Virus record (IMG/VR): IMGVR_UViG_3300033145_001543
Coordinates: 1 to 37,158 of that record
Length of the DNA: 37,158 bases
Reading direction: 5' to 3' (one strand)
Origin: a virus
Numbering within the stretch: position 1 is the stretch's first letter; each line of letters opens with the position of its first letter. Positions 29,267-37,115 of the stretch are shown piece by piece. The position numbers were made by a program, and so were the translations under genes. The notes below the pieces were generated by a model, which did not search any database, was not told the origin of the DNA, and saw nothing but the letters and a program-made list of their open reading frames with translations.

Positions 29267-30664
29267 TTACGCGCGTTCCGCTATTTTGACGAACGGGCTC
29301 TCGCGCTTCGCCGCCGCACCCTTACGAGGCTTGAGCGACTGCGCATAGTAAGGCTGCCCGTCGAGCTCGACGATCGAACGGAACGCCGTCTCCGCATAAT
29401 CGAACCGCAGATGCACGGACATTGCCGTCGCGACCTTGAGACTGCCGGCCTCGGTTGCACCGCGTACGCCGAGGACGTACTTCGAGAAGTCGCCGAGACA
29501 GAAGTCCCCGGCATCTCCGAGCGCTTCGCAGTGATTCGTCTTCGTGGCAGGACGGCCCATGATGGTCTTGGCCGCGCGATCCGTGCCGCCGCCGGCAACC
29601 ACCATGACGGGAACGCCACCGGTGCCCACGTTCATCACCATAACCATGATCTGCGGGAAACACTCCGCGTTGTAGAAGTACTCCGCGCCCTCTCCAGACT
29701 CCTCCGCGAGATCTGCTTCCATCTCGATCACGTTCTCGAAAAGGACGCTGCCGGCGAGCTGTCCCGTTTCCTTGGTAACCGAAATGCAGCAAGGCGAGTT
29801 GAAAGCACCCTGCGGCTGTCCCACACCCGTCCCGAACATGAGCAGCTCGTTCGTGGTGTCGCCGATCGCGCCTGCGTGCGCGTTCAGCAAACGGTCGCCC
29901 AGGTTCACCACTGAAGCAATCTCCTCTTCCGTGGCAAACGACAACGCCGCCATCTTGGCCAGGCGCAGATCGATGTTCCGCGACTTGATCTTGCTGCGGG
30001 TTATCTGGTCGGCTTCGCCCACGAAATAGACAATCACTCCGCCGTAGCGATAGGCCGTGACGCTCCGATCGTGATCCTGCAACCCGGTGAGTCGAAGCGC
30101 GTTTGATGTCATCGACACCAGGTCGCACTTCGCTATCAGGTCCATCCGCTCGCCCATCCTCGTGAGCATCCGGTTCGAGTACTCGGGTGCTACCATGAAG
30201 CCGCCCTCGGAACCGACCTCGGTGTTCTGTCCGTACGCGGCGTTGAGGATCCTCAGCCTCTCGTCCGGCTTCGCGCCGCGCGCGCTGCCGGCAACGACGG
30301 CCTGGCAGAAGGCGCCGTAATCCACGAATCCGCCCTTCGCGTCGTCGAGCACGTTCTCGCGAACCGTCTCGGCAACGGGCTTCTCGGGCATGCCGGCATC
30401 GGCCTTCGGTGCCTCCGGCTCCGTGATGCGGCCGGTGGTCGTCGAAAGGAACTCGCCCTCGGCGTCCACTCTTGCCGCGCGCGCCGCCGATGTCTGCTTC
30501 TTCTCGAGCTGAGCCTTCAGCCCGTCGTATTCCGCAAGCAGCTCCTCGAGCTGCGTCTCTTCCTCCTCCGTGAGATCTCTCTCTTCGGCCTTCGCTGCGG
30601 CGTTGAGCGCCTTCATCTGCTCGTGCAGCTTCGCCAGTTTCTCGCGCATCTCCTTCTCGTTCAT
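29267..30664 (-). CDS. major capsid protein, HK97 fold
   Basis: 465 residues from the ATG at 30664 with GGAGGAGGA eight bases upstream; a longer frame to 30751 would read through the terminator hairpin. Residues 1-65 are a coiled coil (MNEKEMREKLAKLHEQMKAL), the scaffold-like delta domain removed by the prohead protease. The mature part begins near 120-150 and has family features such as GSEGGFMVAPEYSNRML and a C-terminal VELDGQPYYAQSL. The protease gene is two genes upstream, as expected. Confidence 0.93.
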   Translation of the reverse strand: MNEKEMREKLAKLHEQMKALNAAAKAEERDLTEEEETQLEELLAEYDGLKAQLEKKQTSAARAARVDAEGEFLSTTTGRITEPEAPKADAGMPEKPVAETVRENVLDDAKGGFVDYGAFCQAVVAGSARGAKPDERLRILNAAYGQNTEVGSEGGFMVAPEYSNRMLTRMGERMDLIAKCDLVSMTSNALRLTGLQDHDRSVTAYRYGGVIVYFVGEADQITRSKIKSRNIDLRLAKMAALSFATEEEIASVVNLGDRLLNAHAGAIGDTTNELLMFGTGVGQPQGAFNSPCCISVTKETGQLAGSVLFENVIEMEADLAEESGEGAEYFYNAECFPQIMVMVMNVGTGGVPVMVVAGGGTDRAAKTIMGRPATKTNHCEALGDAGDFCLGDFSKYVLGVRGATEAGSLKVATAMSVHLRFDYAETAFRSIVELDGQPYYAQSLKPRKGAAAKRESPFVKIAERA

Positions 30665-30700
30665 GTTGATTCCTCCTCCAGACCCACACGCCGCGAAGCC

Positions 30701-30731
30701 AAAAAAAAACACAGCCCTCGTCAGAGGACTG
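30701..30731 (-). terminator. strong intrinsic terminator upstream of the capsid gene
   Basis: On the minus strand CAGTCCTC-TGAC-GAGGGCTG forms an eight-base-pair stem (ten with wobble pairs) followed by TG and nine T. Its U-run ends 37 bases before the capsid ATG, so capsid expression needs readthrough or antitermination, or the hairpin ends a separate small RNA. Confidence 0.85.
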
Positions 30732-30916
30732 CGCAGTGACTCCGCACACACAGTATTCTGTAAATCCCAGCGCCGCTACGAACTCCGCGCAACGAACGCC
30801 ATCAAGAATGTCACAGTCTGCCGGGCTCCCCGCGTACTCCGCGCGGTTTCACCCTCGCACCGACCGGGCTCTCCCTGAACTCCGCAGAGATCCCCGCGGC
30901 CGGCACTAACCTATCC
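30701..30916 (-). ncRNA. candidate small RNA with four CGGAGT-loop hairpins
   Basis: No gene lies in 30665-30958. From a promoter at 30923-30950 a transcript of about 215 bases would end at the intrinsic terminator. It contains hairpins at 30872-30890 (stem TCTCTG/CAGGGA), 30830-30846 (CCGCG/CGCGG), 30774-30794 (CGTTGCG/CGTAGCG) and a weaker one at 30736-30747 (GTG/CAC). Stems differ while the loop stays CGGAGT plus T or A, as expected for repeated protein-binding sites. GGA in hairpin loops is the mark of CsrA/RsmA sites. It may also act as a leader for the capsid mRNA. Confidence 0.6.
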
Positions 30917-30922
30917 GCTTAC

Positions 30923-30950
30923 ACTCTACGGCCGCCGATTGCAATGTCAA
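30923..30950 (-). promoter_or_regulatory. promoter of the capsid leader or small RNA
   Basis: TTGACA at 30945-30950 and TAGAGT at 30923-30928 on the minus strand, 16 bases apart. It lies directly after the stop of the gene at 30959. The -35 is perfect and the -10 matches at four of six positions. Confidence 0.6.
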
Positions 30951-30958
30951 CCCCGCCC

Positions 30959-31135
30959 CTAACGCCCGCTTACAGATTCGTCCAGATTCTGGATGCGGCG
31001 AGTGAGTCGAGACATCGCTTCGCCGAATGCCTTCACCTGCTCACATGCCACCTTAACGCGCTTTAGCCCAGCGACAAGCTTTGCCGCAGAAGCACGCAAT
31101 TCCTTGTCCCATCGCGCAATACTCTCTTCTGTCAT
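30959..31135 (-). CDS. small helical protein between protease and capsid genes
   Basis: 58 residues from the ATG at 31135 with GGAG five bases upstream; a frame from 31159 overlaps the protease. It is one long charged helix (TEESIARWDKELRASAAKLV, FGEAMSRLTRRIQNLDESV). Position next to protease and capsid recalls small scaffolding proteins, which are helical, but the capsid already has its own delta domain. Function unknown. Confidence 0.55.
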   Translation of the reverse strand: MTEESIARWDKELRASAAKLVAGLKRVKVACEQVKAFGEAMSRLTRRIQNLDESVSGR

Positions 31136-31146
31136 TCTCGCTCCAA

Positions 31147-32058
31147 TCAGTTGAGCCATACTCGATCGATCATCTCAACTGCCGCCCGCACGCTCCTCTT
31201 CCGGCTGCGCCAGCCGGCGAACAGATCATCGAGACGCTTCACCCCGTCGCTCAGCCCGATCGTCTTCGCCTCCGGAGCACCCCAGATCCGCCCGTCGGCG
31301 TATTCCTTGAGCTGGGCCTTCGTCATACCGCGACCTCGAGCAACAGCATTCATGAAGTCACCGAAGTAGAAGTCGACGATCTTCTGGAACTCAGCCTTGT
31401 GCGCTTCCGTAACCTCCGTCCCCACGATCCCGGCGCCCTTGTATTCGCCCGTCGCGATCACAACCGGCTTGATGCCTTCCTTCGCAGCCCAGGCGGACCA
31501 ATCGTAGAGAGCCATAATCGTACCGATCGATCCTATAAGGGCGGTGCGCTCGGCATAGATCTGCTCTGCGTAGCTTGCGATGTAATACGCTGCCGAGCAT
31601 CCCATGCCTTCGATGTACGCGAACACCGGTTTCTTCGCCTTGACGTCGTTCAGGGTATCCCCGAGCTCGGAGAGACCGTTCACGGATCCGCCCGGCGAGT
31701 CTATCCGCAGCAGGATCCTCTTGACGTCCTTGTCGGCCACCGCCGCCCAAAGCGCCCGCTGCACAAACTGTATGCTCGTCCCACCGAACAGCATCAAGAA
31801 GAAACTTCCGCGCTTTTCGATCGGTCCCAGAATCGGTATCACTGCCGTTTGGTCTCGCACCTCGACCGGATATCCGGCCTGCTCGAGATCCGCAACCGGC
31901 CCGGACGCCGGCTGCACATTGTCACCCTCCACCTTGAAGGACACCTCGCGCATGTGGCTGCGAAACTCCCCGAGCATCTTGTCCAGGCTCGGAGGATATA
32001 TGCTCCAGTAGATCTCCGGACTACACGACAACATCGAAACTCCACTCTTCTCCGGCAT
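31147..32058 (-). CDS. S49-family (SppA-like) prohead protease
   Basis: 303 residues from the ATG at 32058, with AAGGAAGGGG upstream. The peptidase core has DSPGGSV at 120-126, nucleophile S155 (GMGCSAAYYIAS) and general base K207 (TGEYKGAG), in family order. Lambda protein C belongs to the same group. It matures the capsid by cutting off the delta domain. The C-terminus carries a helical extension of about 60 residues. Placed between portal and capsid as usual. Confidence 0.92.
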   Translation of the reverse strand: MPEKSGVSMLSCSPEIYWSIYPPSLDKMLGEFRSHMREVSFKVEGDNVQPASGPVADLEQAGYPVEVRDQTAVIPILGPIEKRGSFFLMLFGGTSIQFVQRALWAAVADKDVKRILLRIDSPGGSVNGLSELGDTLNDVKAKKPVFAYIEGMGCSAAYYIASYAEQIYAERTALIGSIGTIMALYDWSAWAAKEGIKPVVIATGEYKGAGIVGTEVTEAHKAEFQKIVDFYFGDFMNAVARGRGMTKAQLKEYADGRIWGAPEAKTIGLSDGVKRLDDLFAGWRSRKRSVRAAVEMIDRVWLN

Positions 32059-32059
32059 A

Positions 32060-32254
32060 TCAGTCCCCTTCCTTTGGCGCATCGACCAAGTGAACAACGC
32101 GCATGTCTGTCTCCTCATCCCGCCAGATCTGCAACAGAACACCAGCTGAACACATCACCTGGATATCCGTATCCGCCGGCACCTTAGCAAGCAACTCCCT
32201 AAGGGATCCGACCGTCTCGGGATTCTTCTTCTCCACTTCCAACACTAACGCCAT
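32060..32254 (-). CDS. small protein between portal and protease
   Basis: 64 residues from the ATG at 32254. Contains SLRELLAKVPADTDIQVMCSAGVLLQIWRDEETD, a helix followed by strands. It overlaps the previous gene by 56 bases and ends just before the protease. Could be a cargo or regulator of the protease, but nothing specific is recognised. Confidence 0.5.
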   Translation of the reverse strand: MALVLEVEKKNPETVGSLRELLAKVPADTDIQVMCSAGVLLQIWRDEETDMRVVHLVDAPKEGD

Positions 32255-32390
32255 CCTCGTCCTCACTCTTCTTCTGTCCAGCGAACGCCTTCCGAAACAC
32301 GTCGATCGTCTTCGCGCCCCACACCTTCCGCTTCTCCGCAGCACGCGCCTTCCGCTCTGCCCTGGCGCCTCTCTCTGTTACCAATGCCAT
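32199..32390 (-). CDS. small basic protein following portal
   Basis: 63 residues with GGAGG upstream of the ATG, directly after the portal stop. Begins MALVTERGARAERKARAAEK and is basic, then acidic at its end (KKSEDEDGVSVGSGEEESRD). Overlaps the next gene by 56 bases out of frame. The start signal is good, so it is probably a gene. Function unknown. Confidence 0.45.
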   Translation of the reverse strand: MALVTERGARAERKARAAEKRKVWGAKTIDVFRKAFAGQKKSEDEDGVSVGSGEEESRDGRIP

Positions 32391-34181
32391 TCATGCCTCC
32401 GAAGGCAATACTTCCTGGACAATCGACTCCATGACAGCTTGAGCGATCCGCGTAGGAGCTTCCTCCTCTCGTTGCCGGCAGCACTCCGACACCTCGAGGT
32501 TCCCATACGCGATAGAATACGCCTTGCGCGCCGCGGCCGATTCCTGTTCACACGTTGCCGTCAATTGCTTGTGTACAGCTCGCACATCATCATTCGTCCG
32601 CGCAGTAACGCTCAGCAGGGAACATAGCGCATCGACAGGCGCTCCAAAGGCTTCCACCATCTCATCGGCATGCTTGCGATAGAAACCTTCCTGCCACGCC
32701 TCGAAGCCCGCAACGTCGCCGGCGTATCGCTTTCCCGCACGAACGTGAGCCTTGCCTTCTTTTCCGACAAGCCACTTCGCCGCGCTTTCGAAAATCCCGA
32801 AGTGCGCCTCGCGGTACTGCTCGACCGCCACCTCAGCAGCCTTCGATCCGCCGGACGAATCCCCGCGCTGCAGCAGCTCCAGCATATTGTTGACAACACC
32901 GACCAACGCCTCGCTCGTATTCGAAACACCGCCGGGAACCGCTTTCTTCGCTCCCGTGTTCCCGTCCTTGTACGCCTGATCGATCGATACAAGATTCATC
33001 GGCACGAAATGCATGTCGCCGGCCGGCCCGATCGGATTGCGGTCCTCCAGCGACAGTATGTCGTTCGGCGAATAAGCACCCAGCGAAAACATTATCTTGT
33101 AGAACACGCCGCGCGTCTTCATGTCTCCACGCATGAATTGGTTGACATTCATCTTCGTTGCCAGCTCCGGACGCTTTGCCGGCAACAGCTTCATGTTTGC
33201 CTCCTCTTCCATGCGACTCACCCAGGGCATAATCGTATCGGTTATAAAGCCCACGTTCTCCGCTTCAATGGTTGCTTTCGTCCCCCCCGCAGGGTCCGAC
33301 ACCTTGGAAGGTGACATCCGAAACCATCTACAAACCTCCCGTACTTGATGCACTCGCGACTCCAGAAACTGAGAATCCTCGGGTGTTATGCTGAAGGTCT
33401 CGAGCTTCATTCCCTCCCAGAGAATCAGCGGCCCGCGCGCTTTTTTCGCTCCGCCATGCTGCGCTGTGAGTTCTTCGCGCATCTTCTTACGTGCCTCGAA
33501 CTTCGGCTTTCCCGGATGCTCGAGCGCCAATCCGGGCCAACACCCATTGCCGAAAAACGATGCCCCGAAGGCTTCCATTGCCAGCCCGAGCGAAATAGAC
33601 TCACGCGCAAGTTTGACGATGCTCCAGCCCACAATGCCGTCCGGAGAGGGTCCCCGCAGGTGGAACATCCGCTCCGCCGGCAGGATCTTCGGTTCCTCGC
33701 GTCCCTGCCGGACCTCATAGATCAAGGCCCCCGACTCGTCGCGCTTCGGGGTTACACTCGCCGAGTTCAACGGCCACAACGCAAGAGGGTCTCCGTTACC
33801 GGCACGCTCTATTTCCGCGTATCCGTTGCCGCGCAGCAGCATCCAAATCGCAAGCACCTCCTTGGCTGTTCGGGCCCCCATCTCGGGATTAGCTTTGCGG
33901 CTCAGCAATACGTCGGCAGCTTCTTTCGGCTCCCGGAACCGGTACCGACCTGCGCTTCGAAACACGTGCCACGGCAATTGTGCAAGCGTCTCCGAAATGA
34001 TCTTAACGCAGTCGAAAAAGACCGAGTACGTCAAGGCCGTCTCCTGCGTAACCCGGATACCGGCCACCGGCCGGCCTACGAGATCAAACGAGGATCCCGC
34101 CGGTTCGCTGGGCGCCGTCATCCGCCCCGACGCCACAGCGCCCACGGCAAGATCCAACATGTCTTCGCATAGCACAAGCAT
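32391..34181 (-). CDS. portal protein, HK97 type, with long C-terminal extension
   Basis: 596 residues from the ATG at 34181, coupled to the previous stop as TGATG. Core elements of HK97 portals are SVFFDCVKIISETLAQLPWHVF, a GNGYAEI strand, GIVGWSIVKLARESISLG, and the clip-wing part EVCRWFRMSPSKV. Portals of this family usually have about 400-430 residues. Here about 170 further residues follow, helical and charged (SKAAEVAVEQYREAHFGIF and so on), with several cysteines at the end. The extension could be a separate internal domain, not recognised. Confidence 0.9.
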   Translation of the reverse strand: MLVLCEDMLDLAVGAVASGRMTAPSEPAGSSFDLVGRPVAGIRVTQETALTYSVFFDCVKIISETLAQLPWHVFRSAGRYRFREPKEAADVLLSRKANPEMGARTAKEVLAIWMLLRGNGYAEIERAGNGDPLALWPLNSASVTPKRDESGALIYEVRQGREEPKILPAERMFHLRGPSPDGIVGWSIVKLARESISLGLAMEAFGASFFGNGCWPGLALEHPGKPKFEARKKMREELTAQHGGAKKARGPLILWEGMKLETFSITPEDSQFLESRVHQVREVCRWFRMSPSKVSDPAGGTKATIEAENVGFITDTIMPWVSRMEEEANMKLLPAKRPELATKMNVNQFMRGDMKTRGVFYKIMFSLGAYSPNDILSLEDRNPIGPAGDMHFVPMNLVSIDQAYKDGNTGAKKAVPGGVSNTSEALVGVVNNMLELLQRGDSSGGSKAAEVAVEQYREAHFGIFESAAKWLVGKEGKAHVRAGKRYAGDVAGFEAWQEGFYRKHADEMVEAFGAPVDALCSLLSVTARTNDDVRAVHKQLTATCEQESAAARKAYSIAYGNLEVSECCRQREEEAPTRIAQAVMESIVQEVLPSEA

Positions 34182-34348
34182 CAGAGTTCCTCCTCCAATT
34201 TCTTGAGATCCACACCAATCACCACAACCTGGGCGTATCCTCTCTTGCGACCGATTTCCCTGCACTCAGCAACTTCAGGCGTGGGACATCTACGATCGGG
34301 ACGACGGTGCCAATCCGGACCCCGCGATCGACATGGATTCCACGGCAT
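34181..34348 (-). CDS. 55-residue Cys/Arg-rich protein
   Basis: From the ATG at 34348 with GGGAG nine bases upstream; earlier in-frame ATGs lack an RBS. Begins MPWNPCRSRGPDWHRRPDRR and has CPTPEVAEC and a final helical strand region VVVIGVDLKKLEEEL. Three cysteines and one histidine could bind zinc. Coupled to the portal gene by TGATG. Function unknown. Confidence 0.5.
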   Translation of the reverse strand: MPWNPCRSRGPDWHRRPDRRCPTPEVAECREIGRKRGYAQVVVIGVDLKKLEEEL

Positions 34349-34349
34349 A

Positions 34350-34559
34350 TTATTTTCTCCCGAACTTCTTGACCGTTTCGAATTTCTCCTTGAGCGCACG
34401 CGACAACGACGAATCAGGTGAACACAGATGCCGCATCCGCTGCCTGGCGTAGTACCGCTCCCGGTGATCCATGCTGTTCCAACCTTCCTTGAGCTCGTGT
34501 TCAGATTTGCCGGTCCACAAAGCAAACCGTTTCAACAGTTTTGCCGTCGGCGAATTCAT
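34350..34559 (-). CDS. small helical protein before portal
   Basis: 69 residues from the ATG at 34559 with GTGAGGGA upstream. Helical and basic (NSPTAKLLKRFALWTGKSEHE, RERYYARQRMRHLCSPDSSL). It ends just before the next gene. Small basic proteins here may assist packaging, but no family is recognised. Confidence 0.55.
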   Translation of the reverse strand: MNSPTAKLLKRFALWTGKSEHELKEGWNSMDHRERYYARQRMRHLCSPDSSLSRALKEKFETVKKFGRK

Positions 34560-34563
34560 TCCC

Positions 34564-34764
34564 TCACTCGCTCCTCGCCGGCGCTCTCGACAGCCAGATA
34601 ATCGCCTGGCCTCCCAACTGCCCGAGGACATACGCCCCGATAACCCAGCCCCAACTCTTGGGCTCCAGCCCCCAGCCGTGGATCATTACCGCAACGCTCG
34701 TCCCTGTCGCCACGGCGATCCCCGCCAACACCATCACTCCACGACGCAACATCTCAATCGACAT
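34564..34764 (-). CDS. two-span membrane protein, holin-like
   Basis: 66 residues from the ATG at 34764 (GAGGGG upstream; the GTG at 34770 is too close to it). Two hydrophobic stretches: GVMVLAGIAVATGTSVAVMI and WVIGAYVLGQLGGQAIIWL. A short charged tail follows. The size and topology fit class II holins, although a place between terminase and portal is unusual for one. Only topology supports the call. Confidence 0.5.
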   Translation of the reverse strand: MSIEMLRRGVMVLAGIAVATGTSVAVMIHGWGLEPKSWGWVIGAYVLGQLGGQAIIWLSRAPARSE

Positions 34765-34773
34765 ATTCACCCC

Positions 34774-36609
34774 TCACAGAAATAGTGACTCTCCGTCATC
34801 TCCGTCGTACACACTGTCGCCTTCCTCGGCTTCCTGACACGTTGCCCTGCCGAGTGCCATGATCGCCGAGACGATCCCGTCTATTTTGTACGGGCTGTTC
34901 TTGCCCGGCTTGATTGGCTTCATGTTGCCCGCTTCGTCTTCCTTCACAGAAACGTTCGACGCCATCCAGTTCAGCACCGGGTTATTCCCGTGCCGCAACC
35001 GTCCCGACACCACGCGCTCGAGAAATTCTTTCGCTGGTGCGGCCATCGACAAGAACCCCTGCCCAAAAGATATAATCTCGAGGCCGTCGGACATGAGCTG
35101 CGTGCAGAGGTGCGCGCCCTGGAAGATCCGGTCTACCGCAACCTCTCGTATACCGAACGAATCTGCGAGCCCATCCTTGTCGGGCTTGCCTGACCCATCG
35201 TGCACCCCTGCGATGTCAACTCGTATCTTGTCGTAATCCGCGGTATTCCCTTCGGTGCCGGTGACGAACCCCTGCCGGATCCATGTCGCATACAGATCCG
35301 CATGATGCGGATCCTTTCGACGGAGTCCCTCGCTCGGCATCCAGAACCATGGCAGCAACAGGAACACGTCGCTGTCCTCGGGATCCTCGAAGAGCAACAT
35401 CAGGGCAGTCAGATCCGAAGTGCTGCCGAGATCCAGACCACCGTAACACTGCTGCCCTCGAAGCTCCTCTATCACAGCCTCGCGCCAAAATATCGGATCA
35501 GCTGTCTTGTCCCCAGCGCACGACGCCCAATCCTCCATCGATATCCAGCGGTTCACCTGTTCGGTGACAATGTTGAGATGCAACCGCTTGAAGCTATTCT
35601 CGAGGATTGGCCTCTTCTGTGCCTCCTCGCATTCGTGCCGCAGAAAGTCTTCGCTTATCGTAACGCCGAGGTTAGGGTTCGCCTTCCGCCACGTTTTCGG
35701 GTTTCTCCAGTCATCCTTCGCCGTAGCCTCATAGATAACAGGCAATAACTCCTCGTCCGAGACGGCGCCATCGCGCACCTGGCGCGCGTAAAACAAAAGC
35801 TCGTTACACAACGATTCCCGAGCGAAATCAGCCGTAGTCGCGTAGACCATAAGCGGCTGCCGGCGAGCAGCCATGGACTTCTTCAGCACGTCCACCAGTT
35901 CGCGTTTCTTGTGTCGATGCACCTCGTCCACGAACACCATGTGAGGGTTCGAACCGTCTGCGGTATGCACATCCGCCGCAAGTGGTTTGTAGCTCGACCT
36001 CGTTCGAATGTAGACGATGCTCTTATTCTGTCCGCCACCACTGTCGCCAAAGACCTCCAACCGATTCGCCAGTTCAGGTTCCAAAGCCACCATGCCCGCA
36101 GCATGCGAGAACACAAGAGCAGCCTGCTCCTTCGAGCATGCCGCAGAATACAACTCCGCCCCCAGCTCGCCATCGCAGGCGAGCATGTAGATAATAACCC
36201 CAGCGCCAAAGGCCGTTTTTCCGTTCTTCTTCCCCACGTAGAGCAGTGTCGCGCGATAGCGGCGCGAGCTATCTGGACGCTTCCAGCCGAACAAGTTCGC
36301 GACAACGGCCGCTTGCCAAGGCTCCAACACAAACGGCTCGCCAGCCTTGGGCCCTTTGACGTGCCGGAGACACTCCGGAAAGAAGTCCAACGCACGCTGC
36401 GCCGCCTCGGGATCGAAGTAACACTTGCCGGCAGTCTCAATCGAGTTGTATTTCGGGATCCCCAGCAGGACCTTGCGCCACTTCTGCGGGATCTTCGACG
36501 CCGCAAAGCATCCCGCCGGGACAGGCCCCTTCTTGGGCTTTCGGCCGGCGCTGCGAGCCTTGCCTTGTTTTGTGCTGCGTGATCTCTTGGGTTGCTGCAG
36601 AGTCTTCAT
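34774..36609 (-). CDS. terL: terminase large subunit
   Basis: 611 residues, start coupled to the small subunit as TGATG. ATPase: Walker A VGKKNGKT at 125-132 and Walker B HMVFVDEV with D228-E229. Nuclease: D393 (GGLDLGSTSD), D493 and D578 (KIDGIVSAIMAL) are the likely metal ligands. Family is Terminase_1, as in HK97-like phages. It cuts concatemers and pumps DNA into proheads. An unusual basic N-terminus of about 30 residues (PKRSRSTKQGKARSAGRK) may bind DNA. Confidence 0.96.
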   Translation of the reverse strand: MKTLQQPKRSRSTKQGKARSAGRKPKKGPVPAGCFAASKIPQKWRKVLLGIPKYNSIETAGKCYFDPEAAQRALDFFPECLRHVKGPKAGEPFVLEPWQAAVVANLFGWKRPDSSRRYRATLLYVGKKNGKTAFGAGVIIYMLACDGELGAELYSAACSKEQAALVFSHAAGMVALEPELANRLEVFGDSGGGQNKSIVYIRTRSSYKPLAADVHTADGSNPHMVFVDEVHRHKKRELVDVLKKSMAARRQPLMVYATTADFARESLCNELLFYARQVRDGAVSDEELLPVIYEATAKDDWRNPKTWRKANPNLGVTISEDFLRHECEEAQKRPILENSFKRLHLNIVTEQVNRWISMEDWASCAGDKTADPIFWREAVIEELRGQQCYGGLDLGSTSDLTALMLLFEDPEDSDVFLLLPWFWMPSEGLRRKDPHHADLYATWIRQGFVTGTEGNTADYDKIRVDIAGVHDGSGKPDKDGLADSFGIREVAVDRIFQGAHLCTQLMSDGLEIISFGQGFLSMAAPAKEFLERVVSGRLRHGNNPVLNWMASNVSVKEDEAGNMKPIKPGKNSPYKIDGIVSAIMALGRATCQEAEEGDSVYDGDDGESLFL

Positions 36610-37115
36610 CAGCCGGCAATTCCTATCTGAAAAAAGCGCGCCTTGCCCTTCGGTTTCCGTTTCGGCGCCGGTGGCTGCACGACGCCGGCAGCCGTCGACC
36701 GCATCACACCAGCCCGAGCGCTCGGTGTCAGTCCGAATTCAATCATCAGCTTGTACCACCGCTGGAAGGCCTCGTTCATGATCGTCACTTTCGGGTTCTT
36801 CGCCAGGTAGCCAGTGCTTGTTTTGAAGGTCTCGCCTTCCTTCTTCACTTCGCGTTTCAATCGCAAGAAGTCTGACCATGCCTGACACATCAAAGCCAAG
36901 GCCGACCGATCGGTGATCGCCAGCACCGTCATCTCATCGAGCAACTTGCTCACCCGGCGCCACTCTGCCTTTGCTTCGCGGTCCAACCAAGTCGGCGCCG
37001 TGGGGATCCCGAGCTCCGGAGACGCTTCTTTCGCGCGCTTCCCGTACCGCGCTCGCTTGCTTCCACGCAGCTCCAGGATGGCTTTCGGCGTAGGACGCGG
37101 ACCCCTCTTACCCAT
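36609..37115 (-). CDS. terS: terminase small subunit, P27 family
   Basis: 168 residues. The start MGKRGPRPTPKAILELRGSK is a well-known signature of P27-type small terminases, which select phage DNA for packaging. Helical centre and basic tail (KRKPKGKARFF) agree. RBS GAGAGGGGG upstream. First gene of the packaging-head block; HNH lies upstream across the window ends if circular. Confidence 0.94.
   Translation of the reverse strand: MGKRGPRPTPKAILELRGSKRARYGKRAKEASPELGIPTAPTWLDREAKAEWRRVSKLLDEMTVLAITDRSALALMCQAWSDFLRLKREVKKEGETFKTSTGYLAKNPKVTIMNEAFQRWYKLMIEFGLTPSARAGVMRSTAAGVVQPPAPKRKPKGKARFFQIGIAG

Noticed and set aside
29322-30749. 475-residue minus-strand ORF over the capsid gene
   Set aside because: Frame-shifted shadow of the capsid gene, Arg-rich throughout.
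31081-32187. 368-residue ORF on the plus strand
   Set aside because: Antisense to the S49 protease; composition is that of a shadow frame.
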